A stretch of 64,000 bases of DNA from contig JACGCM010000669.1 of NCBI GenBank assembly GCA_014058105.1, positions 2,480,001 to 2,544,000 on the forward strand, read 5' to 3'. Every line of letters starts with the position of its first letter. The first letter of the stretch is position 1. This stretch comes from Kingdonia uniflora. Its lineage: Eukaryota > Streptophyta > Magnoliopsida > Ranunculales > Circaeasteraceae. The notes beneath the pieces were generated by a model, which saw only the letters and a program-made list of their open reading frames with translations, was not told the origin of the DNA and did no database searches. Shown in pieces: positions 9,133 through 21,100 of the stretch. Position numbers and translations under genes: made by a program.

Positions 9133-12100
9133 GTAACTTCTACTACCATGTATTAGGTTTTTGTTGAACTCTCAAATGGATAGTAAATTAATGATATTTT
9201 TTCTTCTTCTATATTTGTCACTCTTGGTGGGGGATTTATTGTACGAATATTGCATAATATGTTATCACAAACAATTTAAATGAGAGATTCACACATTTGT
9301 GCTGGTTCATACTTCTTTCTTACAGATATTATAATTAACATTTAGGAATAATAAAGAGAAAAATATAAAGAAGGAAGGATAACTTCCAGGGAGTTCTGTT
9401 TTAGCTGTGGAGGTTTTTTCTGCAGTTTATAAAAAAAAAAAACTTGCTGGAAACGAATAATGGATACATGTAGAAGTTATACCGAAAGAAAGAGAGCTAG
9501 AGAGAGAGAGGGAGATGCAATAGTGTAGAGCGAATGTGCATTTTTCATTCATAAATCAAGCCTTTAAATATGATTACTGGCATAAAGTGTGCACTTCCCT
9601 AAGATGTTTCTTTTACTTGAAAGTTGCTTGTAGGTGAACGATTTGAGATGAACTAAGATGAATAGGCATGGAGGGGAATCTCTTATGTGTTTTTTGGTAT
9701 ACCATATGCAACTATTGATCACTTCTTTATTGTTCGGTTGTGAATGTGTCTCTTGAATCTTTGATCAAGGTTATGTTAAATTACGGTAAACGTGGTGGTG
9801 CAAGATTGAAAAAGAGTTACCCAACAATATAGAGACACCATATTAGGCGTTAATTTAGTGACATGTAAGACATTAAATAATTGGATATTGAGAGGGCTGG
9901 GATGGTTCCTTTTTCAGCAACTAAAGATTGGGAACCACATTCAAGAAAACTACTCCATCTTACTTTAAACAAATACCTTATGTTATGAAGACGGAGGACA
10001 TACCTGTCATGTTATCGGGTGCCTATGAGTCAATGATCCAAAAGGAGAGGAAGACGTGTAACCTGATTTCCAAAACCTCAATTACCGTATTGTGCACAAG
10101 TGGAGACAACGGTAGAGCCTTCAATTTGGACAACAAGCTTGAAGACGGTCGAGATTCCTTTTAGAGAAGTGAGATAGATATGTTGAAAGAACCTTGATTA
10201 CCCATCGAAGAAGAGTCATGGTAATTGGTATTTTTGGCAGCGGATGGCAAGTTTTGCGGTTTGTTTTCCTGGTTGCCTTGGACGATCGTGTGAGCTCGGG
10301 TAAGTTCACCAAATCAATTACTATAGTCGCACTTCGACCTTGTAGTTGAGATCATCGAATTTTTATGGAACCCATTCACTTACTGGTTTTGTTCTATACA
10401 GACTGGTAGAAACCGATCTCTTGTCGGTTTATAGACTGCCATTGCTAATTTTAGGCATTCTAGATAATCCCTGAAGCCTTGGCAAAACTTGTATTTTTTT
10501 CATTTTAAGTATAGCAGTATATGAATAGATGGTACAAAGGATGAAAGGGTTATCTCTAGATGCGAAAGTATGTTTGACCAAAAGAACTCTTAAAGATTTT
10601 GATACTCATCCCGATCACGATTTAAATCCACTAGAGTTTCAATCATCAATCGCAAGACAACTTCTTTCTTATCGCAAATTATGATTATCAGATTCTCGCA
10701 GTAAAAAATCTTATATTGTGGATTTCTATGAATTTAAATATGAACTTTGGAGATACAATACAAACAAAGATGAGGAGTGCTCGTATCTAGAACCCACAAC
10801 ATGGAAAATAATACTGAGGTGAGAAGTGTGAAGTAGAAAAGAATAAAAACAACAACAAAGATTAAAAGGATTGTGAACAAAAGTGAGAAATTGTGTCTTA
10901 CGTAGGTAAAATGGAGGCAACCTCCAACACAAGAAAAATCGAACTGCAGAAGGTGAAGTTTAATAGCGTGTAGGTGTTTGCAAGAGAAAAGTGGAAGACG
11001 GAAGGTTGATAGGGTGTAGGTGTTTGATAGAGTGAGCTTGGGAGGTACAATGCACACAAGGATGGGGAGTGTTCGTTTCTAGAAATCACAACGCTAAATA
11101 AATCAGAGGTGAGAAGTGTGAAGTAGAAAAGAATAACACCGGAGATTAGATGACTCTAATCAAAAGTGAGAAGTTGCCTCTTATGCAGATAAGATGGATG
11201 AAACCTCAACTCATCCAACATCGAAATAATCGATATGCAGAAGTGAAGTTTGATAAGGTGAAGGTGTTTGCAAGAGAAAAGTGGAAAATGGAAAGTAAAT
11301 ATGTAAGTCTTTTCCAATTGAAGTTCGAATGGGTGGTTAATAAATTGTTGTACCTTCTCAAAAAAAAAAAATTACGGAAAACATCTAATGAAATTTTTTA
11401 TTCGTTATCTTGTAACTATCATAGTTGTAATCATGGTTCAAAGCTTCAGACTCTCAATCCGGGATCATTTATAGCAAGTCGGCCCCAAGCTGGCCCATAT
11501 CAAAAATATTTACCTCAAAATGTAATTCACATCTGATCATGTATTTTTTATACAAATTAGTATAAATAAAATTCATAAATACCCGATCTTGGTTCTAGTT
11601 GGACCGATCCTAACAGAAGAAAATCATTTTATTTACTCGCCGTGATGACAAACAATAAGTAAAATAACACACATTTCATTTGAAAGCCAGTCTGATCCTA
11701 CTTGTTGAAACTTGGCGGTCAGGGCCGAGTTCATATTTATGATTTTTCCAAGAACTCTCCCAAAGTGGATGTTGTTCCCGTGTTGGATCAGGCAGTTAGG
11801 GGTCAATTAGACCCAATTTTTTGAACTATGGTTCATGTTGAAAATATTACATGGTAAGTATTCTTACAATGAAGATATAGATAGACATTTATATCAGATG
11901 AATATTTACATAAGCAACACAATGCAGAGGGAAGGAGGATTGTGTAAATTAATTAGTTATACACATCTGAACGTGCCGATATCATTCACCATTAAGCCTT
12001 CATCGAATGACAAATAAAGTAGGACACTTTTCATTGATAAAATCACACGCGCCCAGTTGGAATCTATAGATTTCGAAACCTTTGGGTAAGTGTTACTCCT

Positions 12101-15100
12101 TCATTGTCACTATCCCCACACCTTCTTTGATTAAATCACTTACACATCAAGCCGGTTGTTAGTTGAGATTTGGGATATGCTGAAGAAAGGAGATGCCCCT
12201 TACACAACCTTCTCCCTTTATCGACGTCTTTTATGACATAGAGAAGATGGGAGCAGATCGACACACGATGCCGGAACATATTCAGATGACTGGAGTCTAA
12301 TGAGCGAGAGATTTACATACCTGAAGCCGTGGAGAAAGTGTGCCGGGCCGCTATCTGTTAGGATTTGGGAGGAGCATGGGTTATGGTGTCTCCTGGGATT
12401 GTGAGATCCACCTAATAGCCAAACGCTTATGACCTCAGTTTTTATGATTAAAGATGTATTTTAGTTAATCACAAGGCCTAGAGTTTGACTGTATGATTTC
12501 CTGTTTTACTTCAACTGTATATCTTTGCTACCCCGCTGAATATTGTTGTTTGTCTCATCTCTTTGGTTTTTATTTGAGATGAACAGCTCTTTTCACATTT
12601 AAGTTTTCATTCTCCTTCTCTTAAAATATCACCTTGTTTGTGTTGTAGGTGTGTTTACTGAACTTATACAACAGATGAAAGTACGAGGTGTGCAGGTGAT
12701 CTCCTGGCCACTTTATATATCTTGATTTATTAGACTGGATTTATGCTTATACGAGGTCGCTATCTTAATTGATTGTTATTGTGTCATTGCCTAGTAGAAG
12801 CAGTATGGTGGACCTCCTCATTCTGATCAGTTTTATTTGTCTTCAATTTTTTTTATTTTTAAGATGTTCATTAAGACAATAAAGGAGAAAAGGAAAATTA
12901 ACAAAAATGCTTTCTCTGAATATGATTTGAATGTGAAAGTATGTTTTCATTATTATAATGAGTTCCATCCATACCGGTTTATTTCTCCTTTTTCTTTCAA
13001 TAAATGGAGATATTATGAAAAAAGTGAAAATTCAATGAGATGAGAAGGGTATTGTAAAAGAAAATATATTCACACCCTAACAAATACTAATACCACAATG
13101 CACAGTCAACAAACAAGAGTAGCTCTATATCAAAACTCAAATCATAAAGAAAAATCTCCTTGAGAAGTACGGGACCCGCCATTTCCAGTTCATACTCGTA
13201 CTTGGTTGCACCAAAAAGGGCAAGCAATGCATTCTTTAATGAAACCTTTCGCAATTATTTTAGATATTAACTAGTTTAGGAATGTGATTAAAATATGGAA
13301 TCCTCGATGAAAATTTATAATCTTCTCTGAGAAAGTAGCTCTTTGCTATCTCAAAATCATTTCGTAAAACCAACAAAACTCTTTGTGATTTGTACAAGGC
13401 GCTCTCCCTATATCTCTCTATTAAAACTGGAGGTTCCATCTCAAAACCAATTGGCAATGAGAGGAGTAGCCTCAGGATCTTGTATTATTGAGGTGCAAGG
13501 CTTAATATCCGATGTGGGACTACATATCTCAACACGCTCCCTCACATGTGGCGTAATTTTTTAGCTCAGCACGTGGACGAATATTTGGGTGGCGCAGAAT
13601 AGCACGTGTGCTGTCGGGCTCGAACTGGAGGTTCCATCTTAAAACCAATTGGCAATGAGAGGAGTAACCTCAGGATCTTGTATTATTGAGGTGCAAGACT
13701 TGAATATCCGATGCGGGACTATATATCTTAGCATTCTCTCTATCTCTCAAGTAAAAATTACCATCAATAAACATGTTGTGATTTATGTTTTTTCCCACTA
13801 TTTTTAGCTATTTCTCTCCTAGTAAAATGATCAAGTTGGAACTAGATGGAAATAAACTGATGTAAAGAAGTTAAAGGTAAATTATCGTGAAATACTTTCT
13901 TTGGAATGTTTCGGATGAACATCATTGCTTGGACTAGGATGGAGTAATGTTTGTAAACCTAACTGTGAAGGTGGATTAAGGATATCTAAAGCAAATGAAT
14001 AAAGCTCTTGTTAGGTAAGTAGTTATGGAGATTTGGCCTGGAGGATTAAGGTCTGTGGGAAAAGTGATTATATCTAAGTTTTGTGATATAAAATTCGGGT
14101 GGAGTAGCAATGAAGTAGTAGAAAGTTATGGTTGCTTGATTTCTCGCTAAGGGATTGCTATCCATCATTGTTCACTGTTTCAGATTATTACGAGTTCACC
14201 ATCCAGGAGATGATGAATATGACATTTAGAGCATCTCCAACAGAGAAGGTATGTTATTCCGGTTTTGGATACTAGTATCCATAATATCATATCACATTGC
14301 TCCAATAGATTTCTCTCCAAATTCAGCTTTTTATTCAAATTGGGACCCACAATGTTATTTTATGTGAGAGAGAAGATTTTATTAAAAATTGGGATCCACA
14401 ATGTTCTTTTATTAGAGAGAGAAAAAAAATGAAGAGAAGAAATATTTGTGGAGGACCCACAAAAGTAGTATGCATACCACTGTCCAAGTTCCAGATTCGC
14501 ATACTTTGGAGGGGTATGAGGGTGAGTATGTTGAACACCATACCCATGTTGGAAGGAGTTTTTGCAAAAGTATGTGAAAAGTGTAACAACATACCATATT
14601 GTTGAAGATGCTCTTAGGCTTTAGGTGTCATTTCAATGATCACGAGTTAGTTATTATTGCATCCTTCGATAAATAGACTAATTTTTACTGTCAAGCAGGG
14701 TGAGGACGGTAAAATTGAGGTGAATTGTAACAAAAGGGTATTCTTTTTGAGATATTTCTATAAAGCTCTCAGGAACCCAACTCCTTGCCCTAGCACTTTG
14801 TTTTAGGGAAATTTAAGTCCATAAGCTTTAAGCCATGGATGACATTCTTTACTTTGAATGCCTACCTGAATAAGGCTTTGTTATTGCAAGTGATGGTCCC
14901 AATCCAATAAATTCTTATTTTTTACAATAGATAACTTACATAAACACAAGCTTCCATGTGTATGTGTGATGGGAATCTGTTGCCAATTTTTTATACAGTA
15001 TTCTTTCACTTGGAAAATTTTGATTTACTTCTTTACTGAAATTGGTTTTACCAGGTCTCGTCCTAGTATTGTAATAATTCTCTTTTTGGAATGGAACTTA

Positions 15101-18100
15101 CATAATATTTTTAGACGGGGTAAAACTATTAGATGTGTTGTCATTTTGTTGTTATCTGAACGACTTGGCTTGAAGGAATATGAGGATATACGAAAGAAAA
15201 GAGTAGACGAAAGAGAAAGCTTTTTATCTCAATAATATCTCTTGCTTTTTGGTGGTGTAAAGCGGCGTTTGATATGAAGGGGGTGTTCGTCGAATCTTTA
15301 ATTGCTGGGTGGAATGATGTCATCTTGGAGTCCTGAAGTTGTTTAAATGTTTTAGTCACGGAGGACCCTTTTTTTGTATATTACTTTTTTGTTTGCTTAC
15401 TTTTTGTAATTTTTTTTCTTCTATATCAATAAAATTTGAACTTACAGAAATATGTAAAGTGGTCATATGATGTTAGTATTTTGAAAAGACACTTGGGATT
15501 TTGCTATTAGGTAATGGGGGATTGCAAAAGGCATTTGGCGTATTGTCTCTCAACTCTCGGATTTGGAGATATCTTTATTTCCAGGCCAATAAGATTGGAT
15601 TACTGTTACTCAATCAATTAGTGATGCACAGTTCTGGGAAGCTCTAATTAGGATTAAAAGTTGGAGGTTATAGTTAAAAGGGTCCTAGCCCTCAGCAATT
15701 TAAAATTATTTATTAAGAACTGTAGTTGAAGTTGAGATTGGAAGAAGGAATAATTTAAGAATTTATTTAAAGAAATAGGAAATTGCAAGGGACTAAAGTG
15801 TCCATCCTAGAAAACTATGGTAATAAATGAATTTGTTATAAGACATTCTTCTAATAGCATTCCTACACCACCTCGTTGTCCTCTCAGTTAAAGGGGACGA
15901 TACAATGAAAGAGTATCTTTGGAGGTAATATTGATATGAACCACTAAGTGCTTTCATATCTTAGAGAAGAATATGGAGATATTAAGTCTTATGTGCCTGA
16001 GTTCGACAATAGATTACAAGTCGACGCCTTATTGATTGGTCGAATATATCAAATAAGGTTTTTGACTGCAAAAAGCCTAGAGTATTCAAAGTTCAAAAAA
16101 TTAGGCTTGGCGAGATTAATAGTTTTTGCTATAACTTGGGGGGATGGTTTATAACTTGCATTGTATGCGGCAAGGGAAAACATAAAGAGCTAATTTTTGA
16201 AAATATTTATAACATGGTATGTTCCCATTAAATTTATATGTCGTGGATCATTCACACCCCTACGACATTTCTATCTTTTTTATCTTTGAATTATATTTTC
16301 TAGATTTTAGTATCTTTGATTTTTAACAAGTTATTATTATAATTGCATGAAATAAGGGATTTCTTTTAGGAAATTTCCTCCTTCGATACGATTCTTTATT
16401 CTATAAAAGAGGTTCTTAGTTTAGGGTTTTTTAGGTGCTTACGAGAAATTCAATAAAATATAAATTCTGACTTGATCATCAATTCGTTGCTTCCGCCGAG
16501 TTCTTTTCTATCATAAAGAAAGAGATGTGACGTGATCAACTCTAAAAGTTCACTAAGAAGTAGGGTTGTACACGGTTCTGTTTGGTCCGGTTTTGACCCT
16601 AAACCACGAACCGAACCGGACACCACCGGTTTTTGAGAATACCGAACCCAAACCAAACTGGCCTTATAAAGACCGAACCGGCTGGTCCGGTTTTTATATT
16701 TGTGTTTTGGATCTGGTTTTTTATTTTATCATGCAGTAGCCATAGGCCGAGCCTATTAGGCCCATAATAAGATCTTTTTCTCATATGTGGGATAGGCCCA
16801 TAATAAGTTCTTTTAACAAAATGGACAACCCATAATATCACAAAGCAGTGAAGCACCCATAATATCATAAATTATTGCTGATATTATAAAAGGACATCAT
16901 AATGAACATCACAAAAGGACATCATAATATCACAAAGCAGCCATCATAAATCAGTCTAGGATAGCAATGCATGCCAATATGCCATAACAAAATGGACAGC
17001 CATAATATCAAAAATTCACAATACTTATAAAAGGAAAAAAAAAAAAGGACAATAGTCTATACTAATTCCAAAGTCCAATATAACATAACATAACAAAATG
17101 GACAACACTCTATACTACTAGATTACTAGTTCCAACAATCTATAACAAAATGGACAACAAGCATAGGTCCATCCAAAGTCCAACATAACAAAAAAAACAT
17201 AGTCATAGGTCCAAAGTTCAAAGTTTAAAGTCCATCATAAAGCAACAGAAAGTATAACATAACTCAATTATAGTCCATAGGTCCATCCATATCAGCATAT
17301 CCACATTGCCACAAAAAGTATAACAAAACTCCAAAGAACCACATAGGCACATACCAATACCATACCACGAGTTCACAACGCTAGATGCCTAGATGGAATT
17401 ACTGTTTTTCCTGTATTAAAAAGAAATAATTATAAGATTAGAAATTTATCACAATAAAAAAAACTGCTAAGTTGTATAATGCAAATGAATAAACAAATAA
17501 TAATATACTACTAAGCAAATAAGCATACCACAAGACAGGGCTCTCAACTAGTGTTGTCCCCTAATGATATCGATGATACTCCTCTCTCGAACAACTCTAA
17601 AATATTATTAAAAAAAGTTATAATTTATCATATATAGATATAGTTAAGTTAATGTAATACAACAATGTTAAGCTATTAAAATGTAAATAAAAACAAATAA
17701 ATTATTACCTGCGTCAATATCATCGTATTGTTCTACCTCTTCCATTGAAGCTTGAGTGTCAATTGGTTTTACTTTAGATCGGAGCCAATTTTATGTGCAT
17801 ATGAGAGCTTCTACTGTGTCAGGACGCAAAAAACTACGAAAATGATTAAGTACACGTCCTCCCGTGCTAAAAGCAGACTCAGATGTAACTGAAATCATAG
17901 GAATAGCTAATACATCGCGTGCCATGAGAGAGATGATCAGATACTTGGTGAAATTATTTTTCCACCAACACAAAATATCAAATAGCTTTCCTACAATTTC
18001 TTCTTCAAGAGTAGCCTTCAAGTACTTCTCAACTTCTGTCGTGTTCCCCAAATTTCCTTGTTTATGTTTTTTCCACTTAGTAGCCTGGTCCTCCATCACA

Positions 18101-21100
18101 TTATCAATCACAATTGATTCACTAACACTTGAACTTGATGTTACACTTAGGTTTTGGTTATTTCTAGCATAAGCCACATACAAACTCTGAAATGTTTTTT
18201 CTACTGTCTCAATTATCAAAGCAATTTTGACATTCTCATACAATCCACTGAACCCAAATTGAACATATTCCAACTTGAAACGAGGATCAAGAACAACAAC
18301 AACTAATAGCAATGGGTTAATCTTTTCAATGTCCCAGTATTTATCATATTTTTCAATCATACTCATACTCATGGACATTAAACCAAGATCAATATGATTT
18401 GATAGTTGTTTCAAGTTACTCTTAACATTTACTATCTCATTAAATAAAATGTCAAATATAACATACTTGAACCCAGAAACTTTGGTGGTTATATTGTAGT
18501 AAACACCCAAAAACTGCACAAACAATCTAGCTTTATCCCAATCATTTATCCCCGGAGGCACGCCAACAACACCATCTTTCCCAACAAAGTGTTCTATATA
18601 CCCAACATTCTCATCTTGTAATCTCGCAAATGCATCTTCAAACATTATTGCCGCCGCGAACATAATGTATGTTGAGTTCTACCTTGTTTGTACATCTAAA
18701 CATACATTCTTCTTACATTCAATTTTAGCTTCTTTCACACAATTTTTCCACTTCAACCATCTAGATGGAGACGACCTCACATATATAACCGCATCACACA
18801 CTCGAGCTATTGCCGTGTCATATTGCTTTAGCCCATCCTTCACAATAAGATTTAAAATATGTGCGGAACACCTAACATGTATGAACTCATATTCTAAAAC
18901 TACATCTTTCCAATGTTTTGTCTTCTTCTTCAACCATTCTATTACCAAATTATTAGAGCTTGTATTATCACATGTGACGGTTAATATATCCATTCTAGAA
19001 GGCATTTCTCCACCATATTTCTGATTGTCTTACCCTTATGGTTCGGAACCAAACAAAAGTTGAGTATCCTTTTATTCAATCTCTACTCACTATCGATATA
19101 ATGTGCGGTGAGACATATATAATTTATATTTTGGATGGAGGTCCAAGTATCGGTAGTGACGCAAATTTTGTAGGCTCTTATAATACTACTCAACTTCTTC
19201 TTTTCTTCCAAATATATACCAATAGCCTCCCTAGCTATTGTTACACATGAAGGAACCTTAAATCTTGGACAAAGAAGATCACAAAAATTCAGAAAACCCT
19301 CACCTTCCACAAATCTAAATGGGAACTCGTCCATAATTATAATTTTGGTAAGAGCTTTCTTACAAGAATCTTGGCTAAATAAGATAGGCACAAGATCTTG
19401 TTCTTCCATTCTTTCTTTTAAAGTTAAGGGTTTGTTGCTTATCATCGACGGGTGGTGCTCTACAAGGATTACTAGCACTCTTACATCGATGATATAAATG
19501 ACCTCTTAAGGTAGAAGTATCATTAAAAGATGAATCACTTGCAAACAACAAATTGCAGTAATTACATTTTGCCTTAGGAGGTTTACTATCCTTTACTATA
19601 GTAAAATGATCCCATACTTCTGATGTAACTTTTCCCTTTCGACTTCGCTTTGTCAATTGTGAAGATTCAACTGGTTGGCTCTGCCTCTCAGTAACATCGA
19701 CATCATTCACATTCATTTGTTGCACTTCATCCACAAAAGAACTCGCCATTACTGAGAAATAGTACAATAGTCAATACCTCTGAAAGTTACAACTAAAAAA
19801 TCAGATAATCCCCAAATCAAAAACCCAAATCAGTAATCCCCAAATCAAATAATCCCCCAAATCAGAAAATTAGAAACACAAATCATAAACACAAATCAGA
19901 TAATCAGCCACAAAAAATCAGATAATCACCAAAATTAGAAATCCCTAAATATTTGATTCAGAGAGGGAGAGAGAGATTACCTGTGGCTGGAACTACAGTG
20001 GTCGGTGGAAGTCAGGAATTGTGGTGGTCGGTAGGCCGTGGAAGTCTGCGGTGGTTAGTGAAACCCTAGATTCAAACTTGTAGAAGGAAGAAGAGTAGAG
20101 AGAATTGTTGGAATGAATCAGACTTATGGTGGAAGGAATGAATCAGGCTTGTAGTGGAAGGAATGAATCAGACTTGTGGTGGAATGAATCAGAAACCCTA
20201 GATTCAGGCTAGAGAGAGATCAAAATTGTTCGGCCATTATTAATTGTGGTGAAATTGTGGTGAAAACCGTGGAATGAATCAGACTAGAGAGATCAGATCT
20301 CATTAGTATGAGAATTAAGAGAGAAGAGTAGAGAGAGACTCGAGAGACTGAGAGAGACCAGTATGAGGTATGAGAAGTAAGTATATTATATTATTATTAA
20401 TTAGGTTAAGTTTACCCCGGTTCAGTTTGGTCGGTTAACCGGGGTGGGTAACCAGTAACCGAACCGGGGTAGCCCGGTTCCTCACTTTTCGAACCATAAA
20501 CCGAACCGGCCCTGCTTAAAAACGGAAAAAAAAAATTGTCGGTTCGGTTCGGTTTCGCGGTTTCACGGTTTCTCTGTACAGCCTACTAGGAAGGTACTTC
20601 CACCTGTCGTCCTCTTCCTTCGCTTCCTCCTTGTTTTCCTCCACCTTCGTGATTTCCTGCTTCACCATTAAATTGGACTCTGGTATTACCCATTAAGGTG
20701 CTTCCTAATGACGTAGATTTGGACAAGGCAAAATAACTGAAATATTTCCGCCCTTAAATTTGAATAATTTTATACTAAAAATAATATATAGAATCCTGTT
20801 CAAGTCATAATTCCTTAGCAGACACATATATGGAACTTCCTAATGTTTCTCCTAGCAAGAAGACTCGGTCACCGATGCTTTCTACATTGACTTAAACCAT
20901 TGCAGAAAATTCCATTTTGAAATTTCAATATGTCTAACCTCCTTGATCTCCAAGCAAATTTTATAAACTATAACACCTCTTCACAACACTCAACCAAATA
21001 GGCACATTGATTCCCTTATCTAATAACGAAAAGACGGGGTTCTTAAACTCATGGTACTCCGAAGTTACCGTATCCTCAACAGAGATGCCCAAAGCTACAA

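Larger units (their letters stand above)
9133..12648 (+). other. UCH intron 1 with repeats
   Basis: A 3516-bp intron bounded by GTAAC and TTGTAG. It contains GA-rich and A-rich microsatellites (about 9430-9510), a two-copy tandem duplication (10743-11300) and a possible MITE (11435-11830). Short ORFs such as 9928-10164 show no recognisable domain. No other gene was identified. Confidence 0.7.

Noticed and set aside
10726..11089. Three overlapping minus-strand ORFs of 63-107 codons
   Set aside because: They overlap one another and span a tandem duplication in UCH intron 1; low-complexity hydrophobic text, no conserved domain.
14335..14597. Two overlapping minus-strand ORFs of 61-85 codons
   Set aside because: Lie entirely inside a MITE with defined ends; no protein similarity.
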